Positions 46,796-55,422 of a stretch of DNA of 64,000 nt are shown here, piece after piece. Position numbers and translations under genes: made by a program. The first letter of the stretch is position 1, and every line of letters begins with the position of its first letter. The notes under the pieces are model-generated. The model had not been told where the DNA came from. It saw only the letters and a list, made by a program, of their open reading frames with translations, and did no database searches. The DNA comes from Mycolicibacterium tusciae (lineage in GTDB: Bacteria; Actinomycetota; Actinomycetes; Mycobacteriales; Mycobacteriaceae): assembly GCF_002086795.1 (NCBI RefSeq), contig NZ_MVIM01000001.1:1-64000 (forward strand), read 5' to 3'.

Positions 46796-48754
46796 TCAGT
46801 TGTCGCCGTTGCGTTCGAACGTGTCGGTGAAATCGCCGCCGCCGGCGCAGGCACCGCCTGCCGATATGGTTTGGCGTCCGCTGCCGGTGAGTAGCGCTAT
46901 CGGGTCGTCCAACTGTGGAGGCATCGGATAGTCGGCGGTGATCGTCGATTGCGCTGTACCGCCGCCGGGGCATGTCGTCGCGCCCGCTTCGTTGCGCGTC
47001 CATTTGTCGTCTTCGAAGATCAGTGTGACGACGCCGTCGACCGCATGGAACAGGCTCATGCACCGATCGCCGGTACGGAGGCAGTAGGTGTTGGCGGAAA
47101 GGACCTTTCCGCGTACGACGTTGCCGTTCGTGAACGTCGTCGTCTGCTGGTAGCTGCCGTGCAGTGCTTCGGCCGGGCTGACGACCCGAGCGGGAAGAAC
47201 CGCGGGATCGGGAACCTTGTTGGGGTCGGGGTCGCCGGTGCGAGTGAACTTCACGGTGCGCCTGGCCGCGCATGCGCCGTTCGTGGAGGCCCTGATGGTC
47301 TCGCCGGACAGCGTGCCGTCGGGATTCGGTTGCAGCGTGAACACCACCCAGAGTTCTTCGGGCTGCTCACCGGTGCACTGCGCCGAGGCCAGGCCGACAG
47401 CGACCCATGTTCCGCCCAGCTGATCGAAGGTCAGGTTCGACAGCAGCGCCATTCCGGCGCCGCTGACGTTGGCGGCGGTCGCAACGCAACCGCTGGCGCC
47501 ACACTGCGAGCGGACGCCCCAATTGCTGGTGGTGGCAGGCGCATTCGGCACGGGTTTGCCTTCAAGATCGGTTCCCGGGCCGTAGTCGGCGGTGTAGATG
47601 CCGGAGAATTCACCGCCGCTGGGTGAGGCGGACGGCGGCCCGGCGTCAGGCCTGTCACCCTGAGTGAATTCCACGATGGCGATGACACCGGCTACGACGA
47701 TCAGGGTGGTGATGAACACCAGCGCACCGACCAGAAGTCCGTGGTGTCGTCCCCGACGCTTCGGCGGCGCCGATGTCGGCACGTGCATGTTGGGTGTGCT
47801 GACGGGCGGGTACGAAAACACCGGTGCGCTTCGCGGTGGTGGTTGCGCCCATGGCTGCTGGGCCGGCATCGGTGCGCTCGAGGGTGCGCTGTGTCCCAAA
47901 GTGGGAGATGCAGTCGGTGTCTGCACATGCGTCGGATTCGGCCGGGTGATGACTTCCCTTGCAGCAGAGGCCATGTCGACGGCGCTGGCGTAGCGCTCCG
48001 AGGGTTGCTTGGCCAGGCCGGTGGCGATGACGGCGTCCAACGCGGTCGGGATGGTTCGGCTGACCTCGGACGGTCTGGGCGGTGGGGTGAAGATGTGACC
48101 GCTGGCGACCTTCTCAAAGGTGTTGCCGGGGAAGGGCTGTTGGCCGGTGAGGCACTCGTACAGGACACAGGCCAGCGCATAGATGTCGGAGCTGGGGTTG
48201 ATCTGGTCGGCGCTGAAACGCTCCGGTGCCATGTAGGCCCACGTGCCGATGGCAGCACCGGTCTGCGTCACCCCGTCCTCGGCGGTGCGGGCGATCCCGA
48301 AATCGATGAGATACGCGAAGTCGTTCTCGTCGATCAGGATGTTCGACGGTTTCACGTCGCGGTGAACGAGGCCCGTCTGGTGCGCGGCATGAAGCGCGGC
48401 GGCGATCTGCTCGATGATGGCCACCGCACGTGGCGGTTCGAGCGGCCCGTCATCGAGCAGGCTGTGCAGGTCGGTGCCGGGAATCAGCCGCATCGTCACG
48501 AACAGCCGCCCGTCGCTTTCACCGAAGTCGTAGATCGGCACGACGTGGCGGTCGTCCAACCGGGCGGCGGCACGAACCTCGCGGCGGAATCGCTGCTCGA
48601 ACTCGGGGTCGTCGCTCAGATTGGGGAGCAGCATCTTGAGAGCTACTGCGCGATCGATCTGGCTGTCGTACGCGCGCCAGACCTCGCCCATCCCGCCGCG
48701 ACCCAGCAACTCGATCAGCCGGTAACGACCGAATGGCGTGCCTTCCACCGGCAT
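46796..48754 (-). CDS. Transmembrane Ser/Thr protein kinase (Pkn family) with duplicated Cys-rich sensor
   Basis: The protein has about 652 residues. The kinase domain (10-270) is complete: GRGGMGEV glycine loop, VALKML Lys, HRDVKPSN catalytic loop, DFGIA, and MAPERF. A Pro-rich juxtamembrane linker (270-340) leads to one TM helix (LVGALVFITTLIVVAGVIAI). The outer part contains two related segments of about 140 residues, GIYTADYGPG... and GSYQQTTTFTNG..., each with four Cys that could form disulfides. It is a membrane receptor kinase; ligand and substrates are unknown. ATG 48754 precedes MPVEGTPFGRYRL, the family start. It is divergent from the DinB-like gene with 48 bp between them. Confidence 0.92.
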   Translation of the reverse strand: MPVEGTPFGRYRLIELLGRGGMGEVWRAYDSQIDRAVALKMLLPNLSDDPEFEQRFRREVRAAARLDDRHVVPIYDFGESDGRLFVTMRLIPGTDLHSLLDDGPLEPPRAVAIIEQIAAALHAAHQTGLVHRDVKPSNILIDENDFAYLIDFGIARTAEDGVTQTGAAIGTWAYMAPERFSADQINPSSDIYALACVLYECLTGQQPFPGNTFEKVASGHIFTPPPRPSEVSRTIPTALDAVIATGLAKQPSERYASAVDMASAAREVITRPNPTHVQTPTASPTLGHSAPSSAPMPAQQPWAQPPPRSAPVFSYPPVSTPNMHVPTSAPPKRRGRHHGLLVGALVFITTLIVVAGVIAIVEFTQGDRPDAGPPSASPSGGEFSGIYTADYGPGTDLEGKPVPNAPATTSNWGVRSQCGASGCVATAANVSGAGMALLSNLTFDQLGGTWVAVGLASAQCTGEQPEELWVVFTLQPNPDGTLSGETIRASTNGACAARRTVKFTRTGDPDPNKVPDPAVLPARVVSPAEALHGSYQQTTTFTNGNVVRGKVLSANTYCLRTGDRCMSLFHAVDGVVTLIFEDDKWTRNEAGATTCPGGGTAQSTITADYPMPPQLDDPIALLTGSGRQTISAGGACAGGGDFTDTFERNGDN

Positions 48755-48802
48755 ACGATAACGGCCACTCGCCCGGATCGTGGCGCATAGGAGGGCAAGC
48801 CG

Positions 48803-49285
48803 ATGTCCGACAAGACCGACCACCGCCCTCCGCGGCCCGCAGAAGGGGAGAAGGCAACCTTGGTGGAGTTCCTCAACTACCTGCGCCGCGCGATGGTTTC
48901 AAACCTGGAGGGAGCGCCGGAGCCACAGGTACGCACAGCCGGGGTCCCATCGGGGACAAGCGTGCTGGGCCTGGTGAAACACGTGAGCTATGTCGAGCGG
49001 TTCTACTTCCTCGGGGAGGACGTCAGCGACTGGAGTACGACGTTCCGGCCGACGCCCGAGGACACCGTCGAGAGCGTGCTGAACGCGTACCGGGACGCGG
49101 TGTCCCACGCTAACGAGGTCATCGATGCGTGCGAGGACCTGCAGAAGCCGGCGCCACGCTCAGCACGACCGCAGTCGGCGCCGACGATGCGATGGATCCT
49201 GGTGCACATGATCGAGGAGACGGGCAGGCACGCCGGTCACGCCGACATCCTGCGCGAGCAGATCGACGGCGCGACCGGGCGCTGA
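48803..49285 (+). CDS. DinB-like (DUF664) protein
   Basis: The protein has 160 residues. The four-helix DinB fold is suggested by the spaced metal His residues: LVKHVSYVERFYF, then VHMIEETGRHAGHADILRE. Members of this group include mycothiol-dependent enzymes and many of unknown role. It is divergent from the kinase gene and convergent with the FKBP lipoprotein gene, with 7 bp between stops. Confidence 0.87.
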   Translation: MSDKTDHRPPRPAEGEKATLVEFLNYLRRAMVSNLEGAPEPQVRTAGVPSGTSVLGLVKHVSYVERFYFLGEDVSDWSTTFRPTPEDTVESVLNAYRDAVSHANEVIDACEDLQKPAPRSARPQSAPTMRWILVHMIEETGRHAGHADILREQIDGATGR

Positions 49286-49292
49286 CTCGCGG

Positions 49293-49952
49293 CTAACCGG
49301 CGGCGTCGAGGATCTTGATCGCGAAGACGAGCGTGTCGCCCGGCAGGATTCCGGCGGAGGGCTGACCATCGGCGTAGCCGTCGGCCGACGTCATCGCGAC
49401 GGCCACGGTGGATCCGACTTTCTGTCCCGCGATGGCCTTCTGGAAGCCCGGGACGACGCCGGTGAGCGGGAATTGTTCGGGCGCGCCGCGCTGGTAGCTG
49501 CTGTCGAATATCGACCCGTCACGCCCGTTGACGCCCATGTAGCAGACCGAAACCGTCGCCGTGGGTGAGACGACTGGACCGTCACCGGCCTGCAACGTCT
49601 GCACCTGGGTCTCGGTCACGCTGAACGGCGTGCCGACCTTCACGTCTGGAGCCGTCGTGTCCGTGGAACCGGTGACCGCGACATTGCCGGTGGCACCGTC
49701 CAGCGTCCATTCGGGCGCGCCGCCGGTGGGGGCCACGGTCGGGCACGTGGTGGCTGCTGCCGACGGTGCCGGTTGGGCGGGCATGTCGGATTCGACCGAG
49801 TAAAGGTCCGCGGGGTCAGCGGTAGACGAGGTCGAAGATGAAGCTTCGGGTTCGGAGTCCGAGCCGCACGCCGCGAGGGTGGTCACGAGCGCGGCGGCGA
49901 TGCCTGCGAACGCGAGGGTGGAAGACAGACGAGTGGAATTCACGGTCGTCAC
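49293..49952 (-). CDS. FKBP-type peptidyl-prolyl isomerase lipoprotein
   Basis: The protein has 219 residues. A signal peptide ends in a lipobox (TTLAACGSDS), so it should be lipid-anchored outside the membrane. A Ser/Thr/Pro linker precedes an FKBP fold: VCYMGVNGRDGSIFDSSYQR, FPLTGVVPGFQKAIAGQKVG and the closing GDTLVFAIKILDA. It would catalyse proline isomerisation of exported proteins. GTG 49952 or GTG 49943 may be the start. Confidence 0.87.
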   Translation of the reverse strand: MTTVNSTRLSSTLAFAGIAAALVTTLAACGSDSEPEASSSTSSTADPADLYSVESDMPAQPAPSAAATTCPTVAPTGGAPEWTLDGATGNVAVTGSTDTTAPDVKVGTPFSVTETQVQTLQAGDGPVVSPTATVSVCYMGVNGRDGSIFDSSYQRGAPEQFPLTGVVPGFQKAIAGQKVGSTVAVAMTSADGYADGQPSAGILPGDTLVFAIKILDAAG

Positions 49953-50003
49953 GGTACAGATGTGACGCTCGGCGACAATTGATTGGGCGTTGTGCTGCGT
50001 GTT

Positions 50004-50336
50004 TCAGCAGAACTGGTACTCGACGGCCCAGTTCTCGCCGCTCCACGTGGCGGCGAAGTGACCGCCGAGGTCCGGGTTGGCGTCATGAATCATTCCGGTG
50101 CCGCCCTCTGGTGTGAATCCGGGCGAATCCCAGGTGACGGATTCGAAGACAGGGGAGAGGTCGGGAGTGCAGATCTCTTGCATCGCGATGTAACCGTCGG
50201 CGATCGCGATCTCCGCGCTGTCCTGAGTCTGAGCCGGGGCGTAGGGGTCCGCGCCCGCCGAAGGCGGATCAGCCGCCAGTGCGACTGCCGCTGCGGACAG
50301 CACGGCGACGGCCCCGCAGCGGAATGGCTTGCGCAT
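50004..50336 (-). CDS. Small secreted protein of unknown function
   Basis: The protein has 110 residues. A clear signal peptide (MRKPFRCGAVAVLSAAAVALA) is followed by a mature part with one Cys near EICTPDLSP and a terminal Cys (VEYQFC), suggesting one disulfide. ATG 50336 follows GGGAG. The family is not recognised. It lies between the FKBP lipoprotein and the divergent alpha/beta hydrolase. Confidence 0.7.
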   Translation of the reverse strand: MRKPFRCGAVAVLSAAAVALAADPPSAGADPYAPAQTQDSAEIAIADGYIAMQEICTPDLSPVFESVTWDSPGFTPEGGTGMIHDANPDLGGHFAATWSGENWAVEYQFC

Positions 50337-50454
50337 CACAGCTCCCTGATCTTGAACTTCTGAGAAGTATCCACGGCAATTGTGGTCAACGATGAGTTTG
50401 TCCAAACACGGCGGTCTGCATTCAGGAGATCGACACGGGACGGAAGGGCGAACG

Positions 50455-51297
50455 ATGGGAACGAAGCCGTCGTGCGGTGGACATCTACCGATCAACGGGC
50501 TGGACCTCTATCACGAGGTATACGGCGAGCTCGGCGGCTCGAAGCCGCCGCTGCTATTGATCCCCGGCGCGTTCATGGGCGCCGACTCGATGCCCGCCTG
50601 GGTTGAGGCGTTCGCGCGCGATCGCACGGTGATCGTGTTCGACCAACAGGGACACGGCCGGACACCGGATACGCCACGTGAGATGTCATACGAGCAATTC
50701 GCCGATGACGCCGCGGAGTTGTTGGGCGCCTTGGGAATCCAGCGCGCGGACGTGATGGGTTATTCACAGGGCGGTGGGGTGGCGCTGCAGCTGGCGATCC
50801 GTCACCCCTCGATCGTGAACAAGTTGGTGTCGCTGTCGGCGACCTTCCGCAAGCAGGGTTGGTATCCCGCGGTGTTCGAATCCATTGCGGGACTGACTGC
50901 TGACGACTTCGCGGGTACACCCGTCGAGACGGCGTTCATGGCGCACACGCCGGATGCCAAGGCGTACGAGACCTACCTCGAGAAGATGAAGGTCCTGAAC
51001 ATTGACGACCAGCAGATCACCGACGAAGAGATGCGCGCGATCTCGGCCAAGACGATGGTCATCGTCGGCGACGCGGATGGGGTGATGCTCGAGCACGCCC
51101 TGGCGATGTTCAGGCTGCGCGGTGGAGGTGACGAAGAGGCCGCGGCAACAGGTGTGTTGCAGAAGGCCCCCGACGCGCGGTTGGTGGTCCTGCCCGCGAT
51201 GTCGCACATCGGTGTGTCGGGTGAGGCTGAGCTGTTGGTGCCGATGATCAGTGCATTTCTCGACGACGCCCCACCGAGGACGCCGGCGCTTTTCTAG
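50455..51297 (+). CDS. Alpha/beta hydrolase
   Basis: The protein has 280 residues. It shows LLLIPGAFMGADSM (oxyanion region), VFDQQGHGRTPDTP, the nucleophile elbow VMGYSQGGGVALQLA, a likely acid in VIVGDADGVML, and His in MSHIGVSGE. A complete catalytic triad is present; the substrate is unknown. ATG 50455 follows GGAAGGGCG and fits the family start. The frame is open 75 bp further upstream without homology. Confidence 0.87.
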   Translation: MGTKPSCGGHLPINGLDLYHEVYGELGGSKPPLLLIPGAFMGADSMPAWVEAFARDRTVIVFDQQGHGRTPDTPREMSYEQFADDAAELLGALGIQRADVMGYSQGGGVALQLAIRHPSIVNKLVSLSATFRKQGWYPAVFESIAGLTADDFAGTPVETAFMAHTPDAKAYETYLEKMKVLNIDDQQITDEEMRAISAKTMVIVGDADGVMLEHALAMFRLRGGGDEEAAATGVLQKAPDARLVVLPAMSHIGVSGEAELLVPMISAFLDDAPPRTPALF

Positions 51298-51329
51298 CGC
51301 CTGATCATCGAGGCTGTTCCTCGTGCGCA

Positions 51330-51884
51330 ATGACTATCGTCGTGCAGATGTGGGCGGCTGCGGCGGGTATCGGGCAGTCGGACTGCGAGCACGTCATGCA
51401 CGCCACGTTGGCCCAGCCAGTTCTCGCGGTCACCAGCGTGGCCTACGTTGTGGTGGGTCTGGGAGTGCTGGCATTGGCGGTGCGAGCCAGGGGAGGGCTG
51501 GCAGCGGCCGCCGGAGTGGTGCTCGTCGCCGTGGGTGCGGGCAGCGTCGTCTATCACGGCCCTCAGCCGACATGGGCGGGCGCTGCGCACGACTGGCCGA
51601 TCATCGCGATCGCGGTGGTGTATTTCGCCGGTTTGGCGTGCACGGTTCGACGTGAGTGGCGAGTGTGGCTAGCGGCGGCCGCCATCCTCGCGATCGCTCT
51701 AATCACCTATGTCGCAGGTCGTTCCGGGTCGCCACTGTGCCGGCCCGACAGCCCGTGGCAGTTTCACGGCGCCTGGCATGTCGTATCCGCGGCCGCTGCG
51801 GGCTTGGCTGCTTTGGCGATGGCTCGGCATGCGGTCCTGGTGCGCCGTGAGTCCGCTCGGCGGGATGCGGCGGGTGGTCAGTAG
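51330..51884 (+). CDS. Small membrane protein with CREST-like SxxxH/HxxxH motifs
   Basis: The protein has 184 residues and about six hydrophobic segments. Three polar motifs stand inside the membrane core: SVVYH (SxxxH), an Asp in AGAAHDWP, and FHGAWHVV (HxxxH). This Ser-Asp-three-His pattern defines the CREST superfamily of membrane hydrolases (alkaline ceramidases, PAQR receptors, Per1). If correct, it would be a zinc-dependent integral-membrane amidase or lipid hydrolase, but the protein is shorter than typical members. Its end overlaps the convergent MBL gene by 7 bp. Confidence 0.7.
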   Translation: MTIVVQMWAAAAGIGQSDCEHVMHATLAQPVLAVTSVAYVVVGLGVLALAVRARGGLAAAAGVVLVAVGAGSVVYHGPQPTWAGAAHDWPIIAIAVVYFAGLACTVRREWRVWLAAAAILAIALITYVAGRSGSPLCRPDSPWQFHGAWHVVSAAAAGLAALAMARHAVLVRRESARRDAAGGQ

Positions 51885-52786
51885 TCCCAGGAGGCGGGAA
51901 CACAGCGGAAGACGTCGCCGTGGGTCGCCACATGGCAGACCGATGGGAACGGGAGGTGGGTGGCCACCATCGCCTCTCCCGTCGCGGCCAGCTCCCGCAA
52001 CAGCTCGACCCGGACACGGGCGGACTCCACAGGATCGTGTTCGAACCCGTTGTGCCACTCGGGATTGTCAAATCCGGGCGCGAACACGGAGTCGCCGGCA
52101 AATGTCAGCGCATCACCACCGGACGCGAGGCGCACGATGCTATGGCCGGGGGTGTGGCCTCCGTTGCGGGTGACGAGCACTCCCGGCGCGATCTCGTACT
52201 CAGTCTCGAATGTCTTGATCTGGCCTCGGTATTCGGTCAGGAATCGCGAGGCGATCTGTCGGAGCGCACCCGGCACCGGCGCCGGCATGTCGGTGTGGGA
52301 GAAATCGGGGGCCTCCCAGAACTCGGCCTCGCGGGTCGCCACGTGGACCCGCAGATCGGAGCGCAGCCGCTCTTTCAGTCCTTCGGTGAGCAGCCCGCCC
52401 ACGTGGTCCATGTGCAGGTGGGTGAGCACCACGTCGGTCACGGCCGAGGGATCGATGCCTGCGGCCTCCAGACGGTGGACCGTTTTGCCGGCCCGAGGGA
52501 AGTCGGGGAATTCCACGCCAAGGCCCGCGTCAACGAGGATGGTCCGGCCGCCGCTGCGCACGACGACCACGTTCAGCGGCCAGTCGAGCACGTCCTGTGG
52601 CAGGAACTGGTCGTTGAGCCAGTTCCCGTACTCGGTCGGGTCGGCGTTGGTCGCCATCGTCCTGGCGGTGATGGGGAGCACCCCATCGCTGATCACCAGT
52701 ACCTCGATGTCGCCGACCTGTACCGCGTAGCGCGACGGAACGAGTTCGTCGAGGCCGGTGCTGACTGAAATGCTGTCCACGCTCAT
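51878..52786 (-). CDS. MBL-fold metallo-hydrolase (lactonase/AHL-lactonase-like)
   Basis: The protein has about 302 residues. The zinc motif VVLTHLHMDHVGG (HxHxDH) and a second site NGGHTPGHSIVRL, plus FAGDSVF, are complete, so it should be active. The layout resembles quorum-quenching lactonase-like MBL hydrolases; the substrate is unknown. ATG 52786 follows AAGGAGA. A decayed copy of its N terminus and upstream sequence lies at about 54949-55190. Confidence 0.88.
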   Translation of the reverse strand: MSVDSISVSTGLDELVPSRYAVQVGDIEVLVISDGVLPITARTMATNADPTEYGNWLNDQFLPQDVLDWPLNVVVVRSGGRTILVDAGLGVEFPDFPRAGKTVHRLEAAGIDPSAVTDVVLTHLHMDHVGGLLTEGLKERLRSDLRVHVATREAEFWEAPDFSHTDMPAPVPGALRQIASRFLTEYRGQIKTFETEYEIAPGVLVTRNGGHTPGHSIVRLASGGDALTFAGDSVFAPGFDNPEWHNGFEHDPVESARVRVELLRELAATGEAMVATHLPFPSVCHVATHGDVFRCVPASWDY

Positions 52787-52904
52787 GAGTTCTCCTTGGG
52801 CTGACCTGCGAAATGACCTGTCATTTCCCGGGAACGCCGGCAATCTTCAGAATTCATCCATCCCGCGGCATTGCCGAGCTAGCAGACGCGTGCAGACGCT
52901 CAAT

Positions 52905-53104
52905 TTACGTTGCTGAAGTGTGGCGATCGTGTGTGCTTTCCTGGCTGTATCGCACGTTGCCGTCCATCCGGGGATTGCGGACCGATACGCTGTCGTCATC
53001 CAGTCCGACCGCCTTCCACGATCAACCGTGCTCGTAGCGCCGATATCGATCGCCGCCCGGGTAGCAAGGCATCGCTGGGGGTCGAGTTTGGTCGGGGGTG
53101 AGGG
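52905..53104 (+). pseudogene. Remnant of a MazF/PemK-like toxin gene
   Basis: A short frame reads ADRYAVVIQSDRLPRSTVLV then APISIAARVARHRW. This matches the central strand pattern of MazF/PemK endoribonucleases (RYxVVVQSD...STVxVxPxS). The N-terminal start region is out of frame and the C-terminal half is absent; the frame is lost before the GGDEF gene begins. No antitoxin frame is recognisable upstream. I read it as a decayed toxin fragment. The rest of 52787-53104 shows no other gene. Confidence 0.45.
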
Positions 53105-54205
53105 ATGACCCGATCGGCTGGGCAATGGTTGAAGCAACCGGATCAGTACGACTGGCTCAGCGCTTATCTGAATGAACGCGGGCTTCAGGTGCTCTGGCGC
53201 CGCGCGACGTTCGGCTTCACCGTAACGACGGCTGCGCTGCCGATCGTGATGATCTGGAGTCCCTTCGGTCCGGACAATCCCGTGAGGGTCGCGCTCGCCA
53301 TCGCTGCGGCTGTGGTCGCCGTGGCCGGTGGTTTCCTCTGGTTGCTTCGTTGGCCCACGCGGCGGCAGTCTGTCATCTTTTCGGCGATGGCCACGGTGGC
53401 AATCGCGGCAACGTGTTTTGCCTTCTCAAACCCGTACTCGGGGCTGGGAGCATGTGCGACCTTCGCCGTCATCGGTGGTTTCGCCGCCTACTTCCACACG
53501 ACTGGCTTCGTGGTCGCGAACCTCGGTGTGGCCACCCTGTGCGCGGCGATCATGGCATCCCGGCTCATCGCCACCACCGGTGACGTCGCGCTGACAATCG
53601 CAACGCTGGTCACGTTGGCATCGCTGAATATCGGCGTACCGTTCGGAATCCTGTCGTTGGTGCACACATTGCGAACAGACTTGCAGGGTTCTGACCGTGA
53701 TCCGCTTACCGGGCTCCGGAATCGGCGCTCGTTCCACAACTCGGTCTACGAACTCATGATGCTTCATCAGAGTCCTGCGGGCGTCTACCTGGTGATGGCG
53801 ATGATCGACCTGGATAACTTCAAACAACTCAACGACACCCTCGGTCACGCCGCAGGCGATCAGGCATTGGTCGACGTCAGTACGGCGCTTCGCGAGAACT
53901 GCCGCCCCGCTGCGGTGATCGGCAGGGTAGGCGGAGAAGAGTTCGTGGTCGCCGACATCGACACCGTTCCGAATCCAGCCAAGATGGCCGAGCGACTACG
54001 CCGGGCCATCGACGGAATTCCGTTACCGGTGACGGCGAGTATCGGAACAGCGGCCGCCCCGCTCGAGACGGACTCAAGCAGAGCGAATCTCCAACTCATC
54101 AACGATCTGATCCGCACGTCAGATACAGCGATGTACGAGGCCAAGCGCGCGGGCGGCAATCGGGTGTGCCACTATCCGACGCTGCTGCCAGCAGCAGGAA
54201 GTTGA
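53105..54205 (+). CDS. Membrane GGDEF-domain protein (diguanylate cyclase)
   Basis: The protein has 366 residues. Five to six TM helices (about 35-195) are followed by a GGDEF domain: RDPLTGLRNRRSF, MIDLDNFKQLNDTLGHAAGD and the active-site RVGGEEFVV. The RxxD inhibitory site is not at its usual place before GGEEF. It should synthesise cyclic di-GMP from GTP at the membrane, with the sensor part buried in the bilayer. ATG 53105 follows a GGGTGAGGG tract. Confidence 0.9.
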   Translation: MTRSAGQWLKQPDQYDWLSAYLNERGLQVLWRRATFGFTVTTAALPIVMIWSPFGPDNPVRVALAIAAAVVAVAGGFLWLLRWPTRRQSVIFSAMATVAIAATCFAFSNPYSGLGACATFAVIGGFAAYFHTTGFVVANLGVATLCAAIMASRLIATTGDVALTIATLVTLASLNIGVPFGILSLVHTLRTDLQGSDRDPLTGLRNRRSFHNSVYELMMLHQSPAGVYLVMAMIDLDNFKQLNDTLGHAAGDQALVDVSTALRENCRPAAVIGRVGGEEFVVADIDTVPNPAKMAERLRRAIDGIPLPVTASIGTAAAPLETDSSRANLQLINDLIRTSDTAMYEAKRAGGNRVCHYPTLLPAAGS

Positions 54206-54261
54206 GCCCGTGGCCGCGACCGCGACGTGTGGGATCGGGCAGTTTTGGGCAGTGTGGAGAT

Positions 54262-54723
54262 ATGAGCAACAACCAGAAGGTCACTGTCGAAAGAACCATC
54301 ACGGCGTCCGTTGAAGCGCTATTCGACGTCCTTTCCAATCCCGAGCAACACCCGGCGCTCGATGGCTCTGGATTTGTGCGCAGTGTGGACCACGCCGATC
54401 GGATACAGAAGGTCGGCGACGTGTTCACGATGAACATGCAGGGCGATCACATGGGTGGCGAGTACAAGACTGATAACCACGTGTCCGGCTATGCGAAGGA
54501 CAAGCTCCTGGCGTGGAAGACCGCCCCCGCGGGCACTGAGCCTCCCGGATGGGAGTGGCTGTGGGAGTTGGAGCCGCAGGGGCCAGACGAGACCTTGGTT
54601 CGCCATACCTACGACTGGTCGAAGGTCACCGACAAGAAGCTGCTCGAGAAGGTGAAGTTCCCGCTGGTGACCGAGGACCAGCTGACGGATACGCTCGCTC
54701 GACTTGCTGAGATGTCGTCCTGA
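54262..54723 (+). CDS. SRPBCC-family protein
   Basis: The protein has 153 residues. VERTITASVEALFDVLSNPE at the N terminus and the C-terminal helix LVTEDQLTDTLARLAEM are typical of polyketide-cyclase/START-like SRPBCC proteins with a ligand cavity. The ligand is unknown. ATG 54262 follows TGGAGA. It follows the GGDEF gene by about 56 bp. Confidence 0.85.
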   Translation: MSNNQKVTVERTITASVEALFDVLSNPEQHPALDGSGFVRSVDHADRIQKVGDVFTMNMQGDHMGGEYKTDNHVSGYAKDKLLAWKTAPAGTEPPGWEWLWELEPQGPDETLVRHTYDWSKVTDKKLLEKVKFPLVTEDQLTDTLARLAEMSS

Positions 54724-55422
54724 TCAAGTAACCGTGCGCGGTGATGTGCCAGCGCTGCGTCGTGCCGACCACCGCGGGCATAGGAACACCGACAGTGAGA
54801 TCGCGCATCGGATGTGGTGTTCACCGACGTCGCGCGGGCCGTGGAGGGCGCGCACTTGCGGATGCTGTGGAACACGCAGGTTCGGACCTGACCTGACCTG
54901 AGACCAGGGAAGACTCATTTCATGAGGAGAGCCGAGCGCTTGCACGCGTCAAAGCGCACGATTGAGCGTGGCATCCAGTCCCTGGGTTGGGCCGGCGTTG
55001 TTCGTCATCGTCCTGGCGGTAATGGGTAGCACGCCGTCGCTGATCACCAAGACCTCGACGTCGGCCAGTACCGGGTAGCGCGACTGAACCAACTCGGTGA
55101 GTCCCGTGCTGCCGAGTGAAATGCCGTCCACGCTCGTTGCTTCCTTCAGAGGCTGTGTTCGAAGACATGGCGGGAATGACCTGTCCTTGTCGTGGAACGC
55201 CCTCCAGCGGCCGGATTTCTCCATACCGGCGGGAGGGCGCACCACCATCCGCGTAGGACTGCGCTGCTTACCCAGTGGATAGCAAAACCTTCCCTTTGGG
55301 GAGTGGAATCTGGCGTCCCAGCGATTACGGAGGGATGGCCGTCCGTCGGACACTTACGTTCACCACCGAAGAAAACGGCTTCCGCCGGACGCCGATACCC
55401 AAAGACCTAAGGAGACACCACC
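54724..55422. other. Gene-poor region holding a decayed MBL duplicate
   Basis: Apart from the MBL remnant at 54949-55190 I see no supportable gene. The part at 54724-54940 has coding-like fragments on both strands with no family match. The last 30 bp before 55423 contain a strong ribosome binding site (AAGGAG at 55409-55414) for the next gene. Confidence 0.5.
54949..55190 (-). pseudogene. N-terminal remnant duplicate of the MBL-fold hydrolase gene
   Basis: From GTG 55131 the frame reads VDGISLGSTGLTELVQSRYP and VLVISDGVLPITARTM, nearly the same as the N terminus of the intact MBL gene at 52786 (VDSISVSTGLDELVPSRYAV, then VLVISDGVLPITARTM). The likeness extends upstream of the start: KDRSF here, NDRSF there. 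It ends after about 45 residues, before the zinc motif, so it cannot be functional. It marks a local duplication of about 200 bp that then decayed. Confidence 0.75.

Noticed and set aside
46597..46854. Small minus-strand gene between the DUF732 gene and the Ser/Thr kinase
   Set aside because: Its first half overlaps the kinase end in another frame, and the rest has no family match or ribosome binding site. The hairpin there fits a terminator better.
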